A stretch of DNA of 14,684 nucleotides from JANNHK01 sp034408875 (GCA_034408875.1 JAWXCJ010000281.1:1-14684); one strand, 5' to 3'; shown: positions 6,329 to 14,081, counted from the first letter of the stretch. Notes: a model not told the origin generated them from the letters alone. Numbers and translations: made by a program.

Positions 6329-9300
6329 CTACACGTCCTCGAATGCGAGGTCGCGGATGCGCTGGCTGACCACCCGGCTCGACCCGCCCGGCGGCATGGA
6401 AACGCCGTAGAGCACGTCGGCGGCTTCCATCGTGCGCTTTTGGTGCGAGACCACGAGCAGCTGGGCCTCGTCGCGGAACTCGTGGATGAGGTCGAGGAAC
6501 CGGTGCAGGTTCACGTCGTCGAGGGCGGCTTCGACTTCGTCCAGGAGGTAGAAGGGCGACGGCCGGGCCCGGAACACGGCGAACAGGTACGCGAGCGCGG
6601 TGAGCGACCGTTCGCCGCCCGAGAGCAACGAGAGCCGGCGCACGTTCTTACCCGACGGCCGGGCCTCCATCTCGATGCCGGTGTTGAGCATGTCGTGCGG
6701 CTCGGTGAGGACCAACCGCCCCGAGCCACCCGGGAACAACATCGAGAACAGTTCCGAGAAGTGGCGGGCCACGTCGGCGAACGCCGACTCGAATACCGTG
6801 ACGATCTCCTCGTCGACGGCGCGGATGATGCGCGTCAGTTCCTTGCGCGAGTTCCGCACGTCGTCGAGTTGCGCCTGCAGGAATTCGTGGCGTTCGAGCA
6901 GTGCTTCATATTCGCTCAGCGCGAGCGGGTTCACGGGACCCATCAGCCGCAGCTCGCGCTCGAGCTCGCGTGCGCGTCCGGCCAACGTCGTGCCTTCGGG
7001 CACTTCGGGTACGGGTGCCGCGAGCGCGGCGTCGGGTTCGCAGTCGAACTCGCGACGCACGTTCTCGACCGCTTGTTCGAGCCGCATGCGGATCTCGGCT
7101 TCCTCGATTTCGAGGCGCCCGGCCCGTTCGCGGTGCTCGGCCAGTGCCTTCTCGGCCGCGGCACGTTCGGCCCGCAGTCCGTCGAGCTTGCGCCCGGCTG
7201 CGCGCGCGGCTTCCGACTGTTCCTGGCGGCGCTTGCGGAATCGCTCGGCCAGGCGGTCGATCTCCTTCGACTTCGTCGCAAGCTGGACCGCGAGCTCACC
7301 CGTGAGGGTCTGGCGCCGGTCGAGGTGACCCCGTCGGGCCCGAGCCTTCGCCTCTTCGTCGGGGCGGGCGGCCAGGCGGCCGTCGACCTCGGCCAGCCGT
7401 TGGGTGAGGACGGTGCGCCGCTCGTCGATGGCGGCACCGCGCACGTCGAAGTCGTTGCGCAACCGTGTGGCCGGCGCTCGCAGCCGATCGAGCTCCGAAC
7501 GTTGCGCGCGGACCCGGGCGAACACGTCGGCCGAGTCCGCGGCCCGTACGCGCAGCGCGGCCTCGGCCTCGGCTTCACCCGCCGTCTCCGCGTCGAGGAC
7601 CTCGACGCGCGTCTGCAGCGTCGTGTGCCGTTCCTGCAACGACGCGGCCCGCACTTCGACCTCGCGGCGCAACAACGCGGCCCGGGCCGACAGCCGGTCG
7701 AGTTCGCCGCGCTTGGCCCGGTCGCGTTCGGTTGCGACGAGCTCGGCGCGGCGCATCGCCGCGAGACGCTGGCGGGCGGCTTCGACCGCTTCGGCCGCGG
7801 CGTCGCGCCGCGTTTCGGTCTCGACGGCACGCGCTTCGGCCTCGGCGTGAACAGCAGGGGTGACAACGCTCGAACCACCCGAACCGGCACGCCACGGGCT
7901 CGCACCGCCGAAGCGATCGCCCGCGGGCGTGACCGCGATCAACCCGGGATCGGCGAGCGCAACGTCGAGCGCGGCCGACCAACCACCCTCGACGAGCACG
8001 AAACTCGCGAGCAGCCGTTGGAGGACATGGTCGAGCCCGGGCCGCAACCCGCGTACGCACGACACCAGCGGGCGCGTGCCGGGCGGGGCCAAGGCGCCTT
8101 GCGCGCCCGCGCTCTGCTGTGCGATCACCAACAGCAATGCTTGTGCGTCGCCGTCCTTCAACCGTTCGACCGCCCGGCGGGCCGCGGCATCGCCTTCGAC
8201 CACGATCGCGTGCAACGCGTCGCCCAACGCCGACGCGACCGCGGCTTCGGCGCCGGACTCGATGTCGATGTGGTCGACGAGCGGACCGACCACGCCCGCG
8301 ATATCGGCGATCGCCTCGCCACCCGCGGCTGCGTGCTCGGCATCGAGGGCCATGGCCAGCGTGTCGGCGCGCGACCGCCACCGCGATGCTTCGGTCTCGG
8401 CCGCCCGCCACGCGGCGTCGACTTCGGCGAGGATCTCTTCGGCGTCGCGGCGCTCGCGCGCCTCGGACGTCATGTCGGATGCGACAGCGCCACTCTCGAG
8501 TTCGGCACGCACCCGTGCGACGTCTTCTTCGGCGTCGTCGGCTTCGGCGATCTGCGGCGCAAGCGCGTACAGGTCGCGGCCCACCGCGGCGAGTCGTTCG
8601 CGCGCCTGCGCGAGATCGCGCACGCGCGTGGCGCGCCGGGTCTCGAACTCCTCGAGCTCGCGCCGGGCGTCGCGGTACGTCACGTCGGCGTCGCCCTCGC
8701 CGGCCAGCAAACGGGTCAACTCCGCCACCTGACCCTCGGCCACCTCAACCTCGGCTTGCGACGGTGCGAGCGTCGCGGAGCCGGCCTCGACCGCGGCGAG
8801 CTGCGCCCGCAGCGACGCGGCTTCGGCAACCAGGGTCTCGACCACGCCCTCGTCGGCAACGGCCGCGAGTTCGCGGTCGATACTGCGCTGGCGTTCGGTG
8901 ACGAGGTTCACGAGCCCACGCGCCCGTTCGCGCAAGGCCTCGGTGCGCGTGAGCAGGTCGGCGACGTCGTCGTCGCCGGGAACGGCGAGCGCCCGTTCGG
9001 CGTCGAGGACGGCGCTGTCGAGGGTTCGCAACGTGACGCGCACGTCTTGTTCGCGCGTCGCGAGTTCGCCGCGTTGCGTGCGCCGCCGTTCTTCGCGTGT
9101 GCGCAGCGATTCGATCTCGCGGCCGGCGAGGTGCAGCTTCACCGCGTTCAACTCGCCGACGAGGCCATCGTGGCGGCGGGCCGCGTCGGCCTGGCGCTCC
9201 AGCGGGCGCAGACCGCGCCGCACTTCACGCAGCAGGTCGGTGAGACGCAGCAGGTTGCCCTCAGTTGCTTCGAGCCGCCGCTGCGCCTTCTCGCGCCGCT

Positions 9301-9814
9301 TACGGAACTTCAGGATGCCCGCCGCTTCCTCGATGATCGCCCGCCGATCTTCGGGGCGCGCGTTCAGTACCTGGTCGAGCTGACCCTGCCCGACGATGAC
9401 GTGCTGCTGGCGGCCGATGCCCGTATCGGAGAGGAGGTCCTGGATGTCGAGGAGGCGGCACGGTGCGCCGTTGATCATGTATTCGGACTCGCCCGTGCGG
9501 AACAGCATCCGGGTGATCGTGACCTCGCTGAATTCGATCGGAAGCAGGCCCGCGGTGTTGTCGATCGTGAACGACACCTCGGCCCGGCCGGGCGCGGGCC
9601 GGTCCGAAGTGGCCGCGCAGATGACGTCGTCCATCTTGCCCCCGCGCAACGCACGCGCGCCCTGGGCGCCCAGCACCCACGCCACGGAGTCGACGATGTT
9701 CGACTTGCCCGAGCCGTTCGGACCGACGACCACGCAGACGCCCGGCTCGAACACGAGCGTCGTCTTGTCGGCGAACGACTTGAAACCCTTCAGGGTCAAC
9801 GACTTCAGGAACAC
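6329..9814 (-). CDS. smc: Chromosome segregation protein SMC
   Basis: SMC is the condensin ATPase that loads with ScpA/ScpB and compacts and separates chromosomes. At 1161 residues it is near the usual 1150-1200. The N-terminal head starts VFLKSLTLKGFKSFADKT with Walker A GPNGSGKS (31-38) and the later GQGQLDQVLNARPEDRR. A long charged coiled coil follows. The hinge is about 505-645 (IAGVVGPLVDHI to RFGGASPW). A second coil leads to the C-terminal head with signature LLSGGERSLTALA (about 1063-1075) and Walker B FYLLDEVEAALDD (about 1088-1100). The GTG at 9812-9814 is chosen because SMC proteins begin M-x-L-K-S-L; an open frame up to 10024 overlaps the acylphosphatase gene and has no similarity. 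The best Shine-Dalgarno, GGAGGAGGGGG, is unusually far (about 19 bases) from this start. Confidence 0.97.
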   Translation of the reverse strand: MFLKSLTLKGFKSFADKTTLVFEPGVCVVVGPNGSGKSNIVDSVAWVLGAQGARALRGGKMDDVICAATSDRPAPGRAEVSFTIDNTAGLLPIEFSEVTITRMLFRTGESEYMINGAPCRLLDIQDLLSDTGIGRQQHVIVGQGQLDQVLNARPEDRRAIIEEAAGILKFRKRREKAQRRLEATEGNLLRLTDLLREVRRGLRPLERQADAARRHDGLVGELNAVKLHLAGREIESLRTREERRRTQRGELATREQDVRVTLRTLDSAVLDAERALAVPGDDDVADLLTRTEALRERARGLVNLVTERQRSIDRELAAVADEGVVETLVAEAASLRAQLAAVEAGSATLAPSQAEVEVAEGQVAELTRLLAGEGDADVTYRDARRELEEFETRRATRVRDLAQARERLAAVGRDLYALAPQIAEADDAEEDVARVRAELESGAVASDMTSEARERRDAEEILAEVDAAWRAAETEASRWRSRADTLAMALDAEHAAAGGEAIADIAGVVGPLVDHIDIESGAEAAVASALGDALHAIVVEGDAAARRAVERLKDGDAQALLLVIAQQSAGAQGALAPPGTRPLVSCVRGLRPGLDHVLQRLLASFVLVEGGWSAALDVALADPGLIAVTPAGDRFGGASPWRAGSGGSSVVTPAVHAEAEARAVETETRRDAAAEAVEAARQRLAAMRRAELVATERDRAKRGELDRLSARAALLRREVEVRAASLQERHTTLQTRVEVLDAETAGEAEAEAALRVRAADSADVFARVRAQRSELDRLRAPATRLRNDFDVRGAAIDERRTVLTQRLAEVDGRLAARPDEEAKARARRGHLDRRQTLTGELAVQLATKSKEIDRLAERFRKRRQEQSEAARAAGRKLDGLRAERAAAEKALAEHRERAGRLEIEEAEIRMRLEQAVENVRREFDCEPDAALAAPVPEVPEGTTLAGRARELERELRLMGPVNPLALSEYEALLERHEFLQAQLDDVRNSRKELTRIIRAVDEEIVTVFESAFADVARHFSELFSMLFPGGSGRLVLTEPHDMLNTGIEMEARPSGKNVRRLSLLSGGERSLTALAYLFAVFRARPSPFYLLDEVEAALDDVNLHRFLDLIHEFRDEAQLLVVSHQKRTMEAADVLYGVSMPPGGSSRVVSQRIRDLAFEDV

Positions 9815-9869
9815 GACATCATGAGCAACGGGGCCCCCTCCTCCGGTGGCGATGGTAGGGGCCAGGCCC

Positions 9870-10148
9870 TCATCGGACGCGGAACCCCTGCTCGCCGGTG
9901 GGCGACAGCGGCTCGACGTGTACCTCGTCGACGCCGGCCCGGGGCGGGCCCTGCCGGGACCACGCGACCATCCGCGCGACCGCGGCCTCGGGCCCCTCGA
10001 ATTCGGCCTCGACTCGGACACCATCTACGCAATTGCGGACCCACCCGGCGACGCCCAGCGCCCGGGCCTCTTCGCGACACGAGTCGCGGAACCACACGCC
10101 CTGGACCCGGCCGGAAATCGACACCCTGACCCGCGTCAGACCTGACAC
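9870..10148 (-). CDS. acyP: Acylphosphatase
   Basis: A 92-residue acylphosphatase, a small cytosolic enzyme that hydrolyses carboxyl-phosphate bonds such as acetyl phosphate. The signature SGRVQGVWFRD (12-22) holds the phosphate-binding loop and catalytic Arg21, and GWVRNCVDGVRVEAEFEG (35-52) holds the catalytic Asn39. The end GFRVR matches the usual G-F-x-I-R type C-terminus. The GTG at 10146-10148 overlaps the mutM end by 13 bases and gives the normal family length; a later GTG at 10122-10124 would remove part of the first strand. No clear ribosome binding site is visible, so translation is probably coupled to mutM. Acylphosphatase genes next to smc and mutM are common in Actinomycetota. 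Confidence 0.93.
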   Translation of the reverse strand: MSGLTRVRVSISGRVQGVWFRDSCREEARALGVAGWVRNCVDGVRVEAEFEGPEAAVARMVAWSRQGPPRAGVDEVHVEPLSPTGEQGFRVR

Positions 10149-10975
10149 GACTCGCAGAAGAACGTCGACCGGTTCGAGAAGCGCGCCCGCACCAACTGGC
10201 GCCGGCACCGCGGACAGGACTCGCCTTCGCGGTCGTACACCTGGTGGTGGTGCTGGTACCCGCCGAGTTGCCCGAACAGGTCGCGGTACTGCTCGTCCGC
10301 CAACGACGAGCCGCGGTGCTTCACCGCGTCCTGGAGGGTCTCGATAATGGCGCGGTAGAGGCGGCGGACCTCCTGTTGCGACAGCGAGTCGCTCATGCGG
10401 TCCCAACGCAACCCGGCCTGGAACAAGATCTCGTCGCTGTAGATGTTGCCGATACCCGCGATGAACTTCTGGTCCATCAGCAGTGCCTTGAGGCGCATCT
10501 TGCGGTCGGCCAGCATGCGGCCGAACAGTTCCCAGTTCAGCGCGGTCTCGAGCGGATCGAGACCCAGGTGCGCCAGCTCCTCGACCTGTTCTTCGAGATC
10601 GTCGAACGGCGCGACGAACATCTCGCCGAACGTGCGCGGGTCGACGAAGCGCACGAGACCGCCCTGCGTAAAGGTGATGACGACGTGCGTGTGCTTCGGG
10701 GCTTTCTCGCGCGCCGACTTCGCACGCAACAGTTGACCGGACATGCCGAGGTGCACGACGAGCGCCTCGGGCCCGTCGAGCCGGATGACCAGGTACTTCC
10801 CGCGGCGCGCGACGGATACGATCTTGTGGCCTTCGAGCGCGGCGATGAAGTCTTTCTTCTGCTTGTGGCGACGTATCGAGCGGCTGCCCGAGACCTCGAC
10901 GGTCTTGATCTTGCGCCCCACCACCTCCTTCTCGAGATCACGGCGCATGACCTCGACCTCAGGCAGTTCCGGCAT
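10136..10975 (-). CDS. mutM: Formamidopyrimidine-DNA glycosylase (Fpg)
   Basis: MutM removes 8-oxoguanine and ring-opened purines and nicks the abasic site. The 279-residue protein starts MPELPEVEVMRRDLE with catalytic Pro2 and Glu3. It has RRGKYLVIRLDG with the conserved Lys60, VHLGMSGQL (74-82), and the helix-two-turn-helix region around KFIAGIGNIYSDEILF (170-185). A C-terminal zinc finger uses Cys254, Cys257, Cys274 and Cys277, with the conserved Arg269 in FSNRSTFFC. ATG 10973-10975 is fixed by the family start and by GAGGGGGG (10981-10988) five bases upstream. It overlaps rnc by 17 bases and acyP by 13. Confidence 0.97.
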   Translation of the reverse strand: MPELPEVEVMRRDLEKEVVGRKIKTVEVSGSRSIRRHKQKKDFIAALEGHKIVSVARRGKYLVIRLDGPEALVVHLGMSGQLLRAKSAREKAPKHTHVVITFTQGGLVRFVDPRTFGEMFVAPFDDLEEQVEELAHLGLDPLETALNWELFGRMLADRKMRLKALLMDQKFIAGIGNIYSDEILFQAGLRWDRMSDSLSQQEVRRLYRAIIETLQDAVKHRGSSLADEQYRDLFGQLGGYQHHHQVYDREGESCPRCRRQLVRARFSNRSTFFCESCQV

Positions 10976-11693
10976 CGGTGCCCCCCTCTTCCTGAAGCCG
11001 ACTCCATGCGACCCACGCCGCGGCCTGCTCGGCTTCCTTCTTCGAACGGCCCTCGCCCTCGCCGTACTGCCGGTCGGTAACGAGCACCGCGGCGTAGAAG
11101 TGCTTGGCGTGGTCGGGACCCTCGTCGCGCACGACGTAGCGGGGCCGCCCGAGCGTCCGCGCCGCCGTGAGTTCCTGGAGCCGCGTCTTGTAGTCGCGCC
11201 CACCCGGCCCCGCCGCGGCCTCGGCGATGCGATCGCGCAGGCACCGCAGCACGAGGTCCTTGGCGGTGTCGAACCCGGCTTCGAGATGTACCGCGGCGAT
11301 CACTGCTTCGAACGCGTCGGCCAGAATCGACTGCTTCGTGCGGCCGCCCGCCGCGTCTTCGCCCTTGCCGAGCAAGACGTACTGGCCGAGATCGAGTTCG
11401 TGCGCGACCTCGGCGAGCACGCGCGCGTTCACGACACCGGCCCGCACCTCGGAGAGCTGGCCCTCGGGAAGGTGGGGGAAGTGTTCGAACACGTAGTGCG
11501 TGACGACCAGACCAAGCACCGAGTCGCCGAGGAATTCGAGGCGTTCGTTCGAGTCGTCGACACCGTTCTCCGCGCACCACGACCGGTGCGCGAGCGAGCG
11601 CAGGAGCAGGCTGCGATCGATGAACTGGACGCCCAGCTCTTCTTCGAGCGTGGCAATCCCCGGGGGTTCGACGTATTGGGGAAGAGACTTCAT
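10959..11693 (-). CDS. rnc: Ribonuclease III
   Basis: RNase III cleaves double-stranded RNA and starts maturation of rRNA precursors and some mRNAs. The 244-residue protein has the RNase III signature NERLEFLGDSVLGL (49-62) with acidic residues Glu50, Glu53 and Asp57, and the second catalytic group ADAFEAVIAAV (125-135) with Asp126 and Glu129. The C-terminal double-stranded RNA-binding domain (about 167-236) has DYKTRLQEL and GEGRSKKEAEQAAA. ATG 11691-11693 overlaps the stop of the ACP-like gene in ATGA. The plsX - ACP - rnc linkage resembles the Firmicutes fatty-acid cluster, where rnc also precedes smc and ftsY. Confidence 0.97.
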   Translation of the reverse strand: MKSLPQYVEPPGIATLEEELGVQFIDRSLLLRSLAHRSWCAENGVDDSNERLEFLGDSVLGLVVTHYVFEHFPHLPEGQLSEVRAGVVNARVLAEVAHELDLGQYVLLGKGEDAAGGRTKQSILADAFEAVIAAVHLEAGFDTAKDLVLRCLRDRIAEAAAGPGGRDYKTRLQELTAARTLGRPRYVVRDEGPDHAKHFYAAVLVTDRQYGEGEGRSKKEAEQAAAWVAWSRLQEEGGTDAGTA

Positions 11694-11989
11694 GGGCGCG
11701 CCTCGAGGCGGGCGACGACACAGTCGACGGCATCGCGCACTGTTCGCAGTTCGCTCAGGTCGTCGTCGTCGAGTGAGAGACCGATGGTGCGTTCGCCGAT
11801 CTCGGCCTCGACCGCTTCGACGAGGTCGATGAGCGCGTAGTCGTCGGCGTCGAGGTCTTCGCGCAGGCGCGAGTCGAGCGTCACGGAGTCGATGTCGAGT
11901 TCGAGGATCTCGGCGAGTTGCTCGCGCACAATGCGGGCCACGTCGTCGGCACCGAGCGGCCCACGCCGGCTGTGCGTCTCAGCCGGCAT
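11690..11989 (-). CDS. Acyl-carrier-protein-like protein lacking the phosphopantetheine serine
   Basis: A 99-residue acidic protein with the ACP fold pattern: DDVARIVREQLAEIL (helix 1), DIDSVTLDSRLREDL, a central helix LIDLVEAVEAEIG and a terminal ELRTVRDAVDCVVARL. From VT to the central helix it aligns without gaps to E. coli ACP as I remember it ([21 protein letters not shown]). The serine that carries 4'-phosphopantetheine is replaced: residues 49-51 are Asp-Asp-Tyr instead of Asp-Ser-Leu. The codons at the site are GAC GAC TAC, with normal frame on both sides. It therefore should not be an active carrier. ATG 11987-11989 is preferred because GAGG lies six bases upstream (11996-11999) and the start overlaps the plsX end. 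ATG 12002-12004, two bases after the repeat's GAGGGAG, is an alternative. Position between plsX and rnc is where acpP is expected. Confidence 0.8.
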   Translation of the reverse strand: MPAETHSRRGPLGADDVARIVREQLAEILELDIDSVTLDSRLREDLDADDYALIDLVEAVEAEIGERTIGLSLDDDDLSELRTVRDAVDCVVARLEARP

Positions 11990-13031
11990 CCCGTACCTCA
12001 ACATGGCTCCCTCGGTCGCCGCTTGTGGCCTCCGGCTCATGGGCCGCTCCCTGCGTCCGCACGATTCCCGTGAGACGTCCGACCACATCGGACTGCACCG
12101 ACTCCATCGCGACCCGCACCGCGTTCACGATCGCAGTCGCCGACGACGAGCCGTGCGAAATCACGCACACACCCTTCACGCCGAGCAGCAGCGCGCCACC
12201 GGTGTTGTCGGGCAAGAGCGGCGCGGCAACTTCGAGCATGCGCAGCCGTAACGCGTCGGCGACGTCCGCGAACGCAGGCTCGTCGAGCACCGCGAACACG
12301 AGCCCGGCAACGGCGAACATCGCACCTTCGAGCGTCTTCAACGCGACGTTGCCCGTGAATCCGTCGGTCACGACAACGTCGACAACCGGGTTCATGAGGT
12401 CGCGACCCTCGACGTTGCCCCGGAAACCCTTCACGCGGGTCAGGAGCGGGTACGCCGCCTTGCGGAGCGCGTCGCCCTTGCCCGGCTCTTCGCCCACCGA
12501 GAGCAGACCGATCGTCGGTTCGTCGACACCGAGTCGGGTCCGGGCGTACTCGCGACCCAACTCGGCCCACTGCGCGAGCCAGGCCGGTTCCGGGTCGACC
12601 GTGGCGCCGCCGTCGACGAGCAGGTTGGACCGGTCCGAACCGGGGGTCGGGATCGGGACCGCGATCGCAGGCCGGTGGACGCCACGGATGCGGCCCATGC
12701 GCAGCAATGCCGCGGCCATCGTGGCGCCCGTGTTTCCCGCCCCGACCATGGCGTCGGCCCGACCGTCGCGGACGGCCTCGGCACAGCGCACGAGTGATGC
12801 GTCCTTCTTCGAGCGAACGGCCGCGGCCGGTTCGTCGTGCATGGCAATGACTTCGGAGGCGTCGAGCACCTCGATCCGCTCCGGAAGCGGACCCGGCGGC
12901 ATATGGGCGGCAATCGCGTCGGCTTGGCCGACGAGAAGGATGGCGACATCGAGGACGCGTGCTGCTTCCAGCGCGCCCGCAACGATCTCACCGGGCGCGC
13001 GGTCTCCGCCCATCGCGTCGACCGCGACCAC
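11979..13031 (-). CDS. plsX: Phosphate acyltransferase PlsX
   Basis: PlsX converts acyl-ACP and phosphate to acyl phosphate, the donor for PlsY in phosphatidic acid synthesis, at the inner membrane face. From GTG 13029-13031 the protein has 350 residues. It begins VVAVDAMGGDRAPGEIVAGA and has MVGAGNTGATMAAALLRMGRI (95-115), LLVDGGATVDPEP, LLSVGEEPGKG (177-186), VVVTDGFTGNVALKTLEG (219-236) and the C-terminal GVKGVCVISHGSSSATAI. No other in-frame start lies between it and rpmF, 49 bases away. About 28 residues at the end (from GIVRTQG on) are encoded by or next to a dispersed repeat copy and look unlike the family, which normally ends soon after the HGSS helix. A working ACP elsewhere in the genome is presumably its substrate. 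Confidence 0.95.
   Translation of the reverse strand: MVAVDAMGGDRAPGEIVAGALEAARVLDVAILLVGQADAIAAHMPPGPLPERIEVLDASEVIAMHDEPAAAVRSKKDASLVRCAEAVRDGRADAMVGAGNTGATMAAALLRMGRIRGVHRPAIAVPIPTPGSDRSNLLVDGGATVDPEPAWLAQWAELGREYARTRLGVDEPTIGLLSVGEEPGKGDALRKAAYPLLTRVKGFRGNVEGRDLMNPVVDVVVTDGFTGNVALKTLEGAMFAVAGLVFAVLDEPAFADVADALRLRMLEVAAPLLPDNTGGALLLGVKGVCVISHGSSSATAIVNAVRVAMESVQSDVVGRLTGIVRTQGAAHEPEATSGDRGSHVEVRDAG
12002..12062 (-). repeat. Dispersed repeat copy in the plsX 3' end
   Basis: Minus-strand sequence from GTGCGGACGCAG to GAGGGAGCCATG, with the same ends as the copies at 2-96 and 6250-6314 and an unrelated middle. It lies inside plsX and encodes its last tail residues in the frame V-R-T-Q-G-A-A-H. 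Its terminal ATG (12002-12004) is in frame with the ACP-like gene, five codons before the preferred start of that gene. Confidence 0.75.
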
Positions 13032-13080
13032 CGACCGTGTGGCGGACCCGCCGCTCGCCGTACGCGCCTCGACTATCGCA

Positions 13081-13260
13081 CTACTCGACTTCCACTCGCC
13101 GGCGGCCCCGGTACCAGCCGCAGTTTCCGCACACCGTATGCGGCAGGCGCGACGCGCCGCAGTTGGGGCACAAGGAGTGCGACGGACGCGCGAGCTTCAT
13201 GTTCGCGGACTTGCGCGAACGCGTCGCGGACCTGCTCATCTTGCGCTTCGGGACAGCCAT
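13081..13260 (-). CDS. rpmF: 50S ribosomal protein L32
   Basis: L32, a 59-residue zinc-ribbon protein of the large subunit. It starts MAVPKRKMSRSATRSRKSAN and has a CPNC-GASRLPH-TVCGNCGWYRGR zinc ribbon with four cysteines (32, 35, 45 and 48, counted by eye). All four cysteines are present, so this is the zinc-binding form. ATG 13258-13260 is supported by the family start and by AAGGAG (13267-13272) six bases upstream. It follows the DUF177 gene by 19 bases; this pair is conserved in many bacteria. Confidence 0.98.
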   Translation of the reverse strand: MAVPKRKMSRSATRSRKSANMKLARPSHSLCPNCGASRLPHTVCGNCGWYRGRRRVEVE

Positions 13261-13279
13261 CACAAGCTCCTTGAGGGGA

Positions 13280-13780
13280 TCACAGTTCGAGCGACCGCAG
13301 CGCCGCCCAGCGCGGGTCGGAATCATCGGACGTGCAGTCGCACGTGGACTCGTTGCGGTTCACACCACACGAGGGACAGAGGCCCGCGCAGTCTTCGCGG
13401 CACACGGGCGCGAGCGGGAGTTCGAGCACGAGGGAGTCGCGCACCATCGGCTCGAGGTCGAGCGACTCGGCGTCGAGTTTGTATGTCTCACCCGGCAGCG
13501 GGTCCGGCTCGAACAATTCGTCGACGTGCACCGAGACCTCGCCCCCGACGGGTTCGAGGCACCGGCTGCAGACGGCCTGCCACGGCGCGCGCACGGTGCC
13601 GCGGACGACGATGCCCTCGGGGATGCGTTCGAGCGCGATGTCGACGGCGATCGGCTGATCACCCGGCACGCTGACGGTCTCGTCGCCCAGGCCCGCGAGC
13701 GGCTCCGCGACCGTGACGGCCCGAGACGCGCCCGGCCGACGCATGAGGTCGGCGACAGGAATCTGAAACGGGCGGGACAT
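13280..13780 (-). CDS. DUF177 / YceD family protein
   Basis: A 166-residue member of the DUF177 (YceD) family, which is almost always just upstream of rpmF and is linked to 23S rRNA accumulation or ribosome assembly; the exact role is unclear. Features are the N-terminal FQIPVADLMRRPGASR, LERIPEGIVVRGTVRAPW, the paired cysteines CSRC (71-74), a Cys-rich VCREDCAGLCPSCGVN (126-141) with CDC at 147-149, and the end DPRWAALRSLEL. ATG 13778-13780 fits the family start. An open frame to 13870 overlaps a candidate -10 element and shows no similarity. It is the first gene of the minus-strand block. Confidence 0.94.
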   Translation of the reverse strand: MSRPFQIPVADLMRRPGASRAVTVAEPLAGLGDETVSVPGDQPIAVDIALERIPEGIVVRGTVRAPWQAVCSRCLEPVGGEVSVHVDELFEPDPLPGETYKLDAESLDLEPMVRDSLVLELPLAPVCREDCAGLCPSCGVNRNESTCDCTSDDSDPRWAALRSLEL

Positions 13781-13868
13781 GGCACTCGATCTGGTCGGTC
13801 GGCTCGAGGCGGCAAAAGGGGCCGCCACAGGCGCGCGGAGGATAGCCCGGGCGGGGGGAGAACGAGCC

Positions 13869-13897
13869 ATCTTAGCAGGTCAGGACCGGTGCCGCCA
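13869..13897 (-). promoter_or_regulatory. Candidate promoter for the DUF177-rpmF-plsX block
   Basis: On the minus strand TAAGAT (13869-13874) could be a -10 element (four of six matches to TATAAT). TGGCGG (13892-13897) is a poor -35 at a 17-base distance. Transcription would begin near 13862 and leave a leader of about 80 bases before the DUF177 ATG. The match is weak, and actinobacterial promoters often lack a good -35. Confidence 0.3.
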
Positions 13898-13949
13898 GCT
13901 CGCCACCGGTCCGATCGAACCGATCGCGACTACGCGGAAATGCGGGCGT

Positions 13950-13994
13950 GTATCGGTCCCGGGTTAGAGACCCACTCTCCCTGCGGGTCGATAC
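13950..13994. promoter_or_regulatory. Imperfect inverted repeat in the divergent region
   Basis: GTATCGGTCCCG (13950-13961) pairs with CGGGTCGATAC (13984-13994) with one bulge or mismatch. The loop contains a further small hairpin GGGT-TAGAG-ACCC (13961-13973). It could be an operator or an RNA hairpin. No T-run follows on either side, so a simple intrinsic terminator is unlikely. Confidence 0.35.
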
Positions 13995-14081
13995 AAAGTG
14001 GACATTCGCCCGATTGTGCTCGAAGCGCCCGAGGTTCACGCTCACGACAGGTGAGTCGCATCACAGCGTAGGGGGCGATAC

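Larger units (their letters stand above)
13781..14081. other. Divergent intergenic region
   Basis: About 300 bases between the DUF177 gene on the minus strand and the secreted-protein gene on the plus strand, with no credible coding frame. It must hold promoters for both directions. Visible elements are a weak minus-strand promoter (13869-13897), two ACCGGT palindromes 20 bases apart (13885-13890 and 13905-13910), CGATCG-AAC-CGATCG (13912-13926), an imperfect inverted repeat (13950-13994) and a small hairpin CTCAC-GACAG-GTGAG (14041-14055). I see no convincing tRNA or riboswitch and no clear plus-strand promoter. Confidence 0.6.

Noticed and set aside
9815..10024. N-terminal extension of SMC by 70 residues
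   Set aside because: It overlaps the acylphosphatase gene, is Arg/Pro-rich without family similarity, and the GTG at 9812-9814 matches the normal SMC start exactly.
6440..10129. A 1229-codon open frame on the plus strand opposite smc
   Set aside because: It is an antisense shadow caused by high GC and codon bias in the third position. The minus strand has complete SMC motifs, while the plus-strand product is His/Arg/Glu-rich without recognisable domains.
11882..11890. Asp-Ser-Val at residues 34-36 of the ACP-like protein as an alternative carrier site
   Set aside because: It lies in the loop after helix 1, about 15 residues before the aligned modification site, and is not at the start of the central helix.
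13905..13930. tRNA-like T-loop (GGTTCGATC on the minus strand)
   Set aside because: No acceptor stem, D-arm or anticodon arm can be drawn around it. The match is explained by the CGATCG-AAC-CGATCG palindrome.
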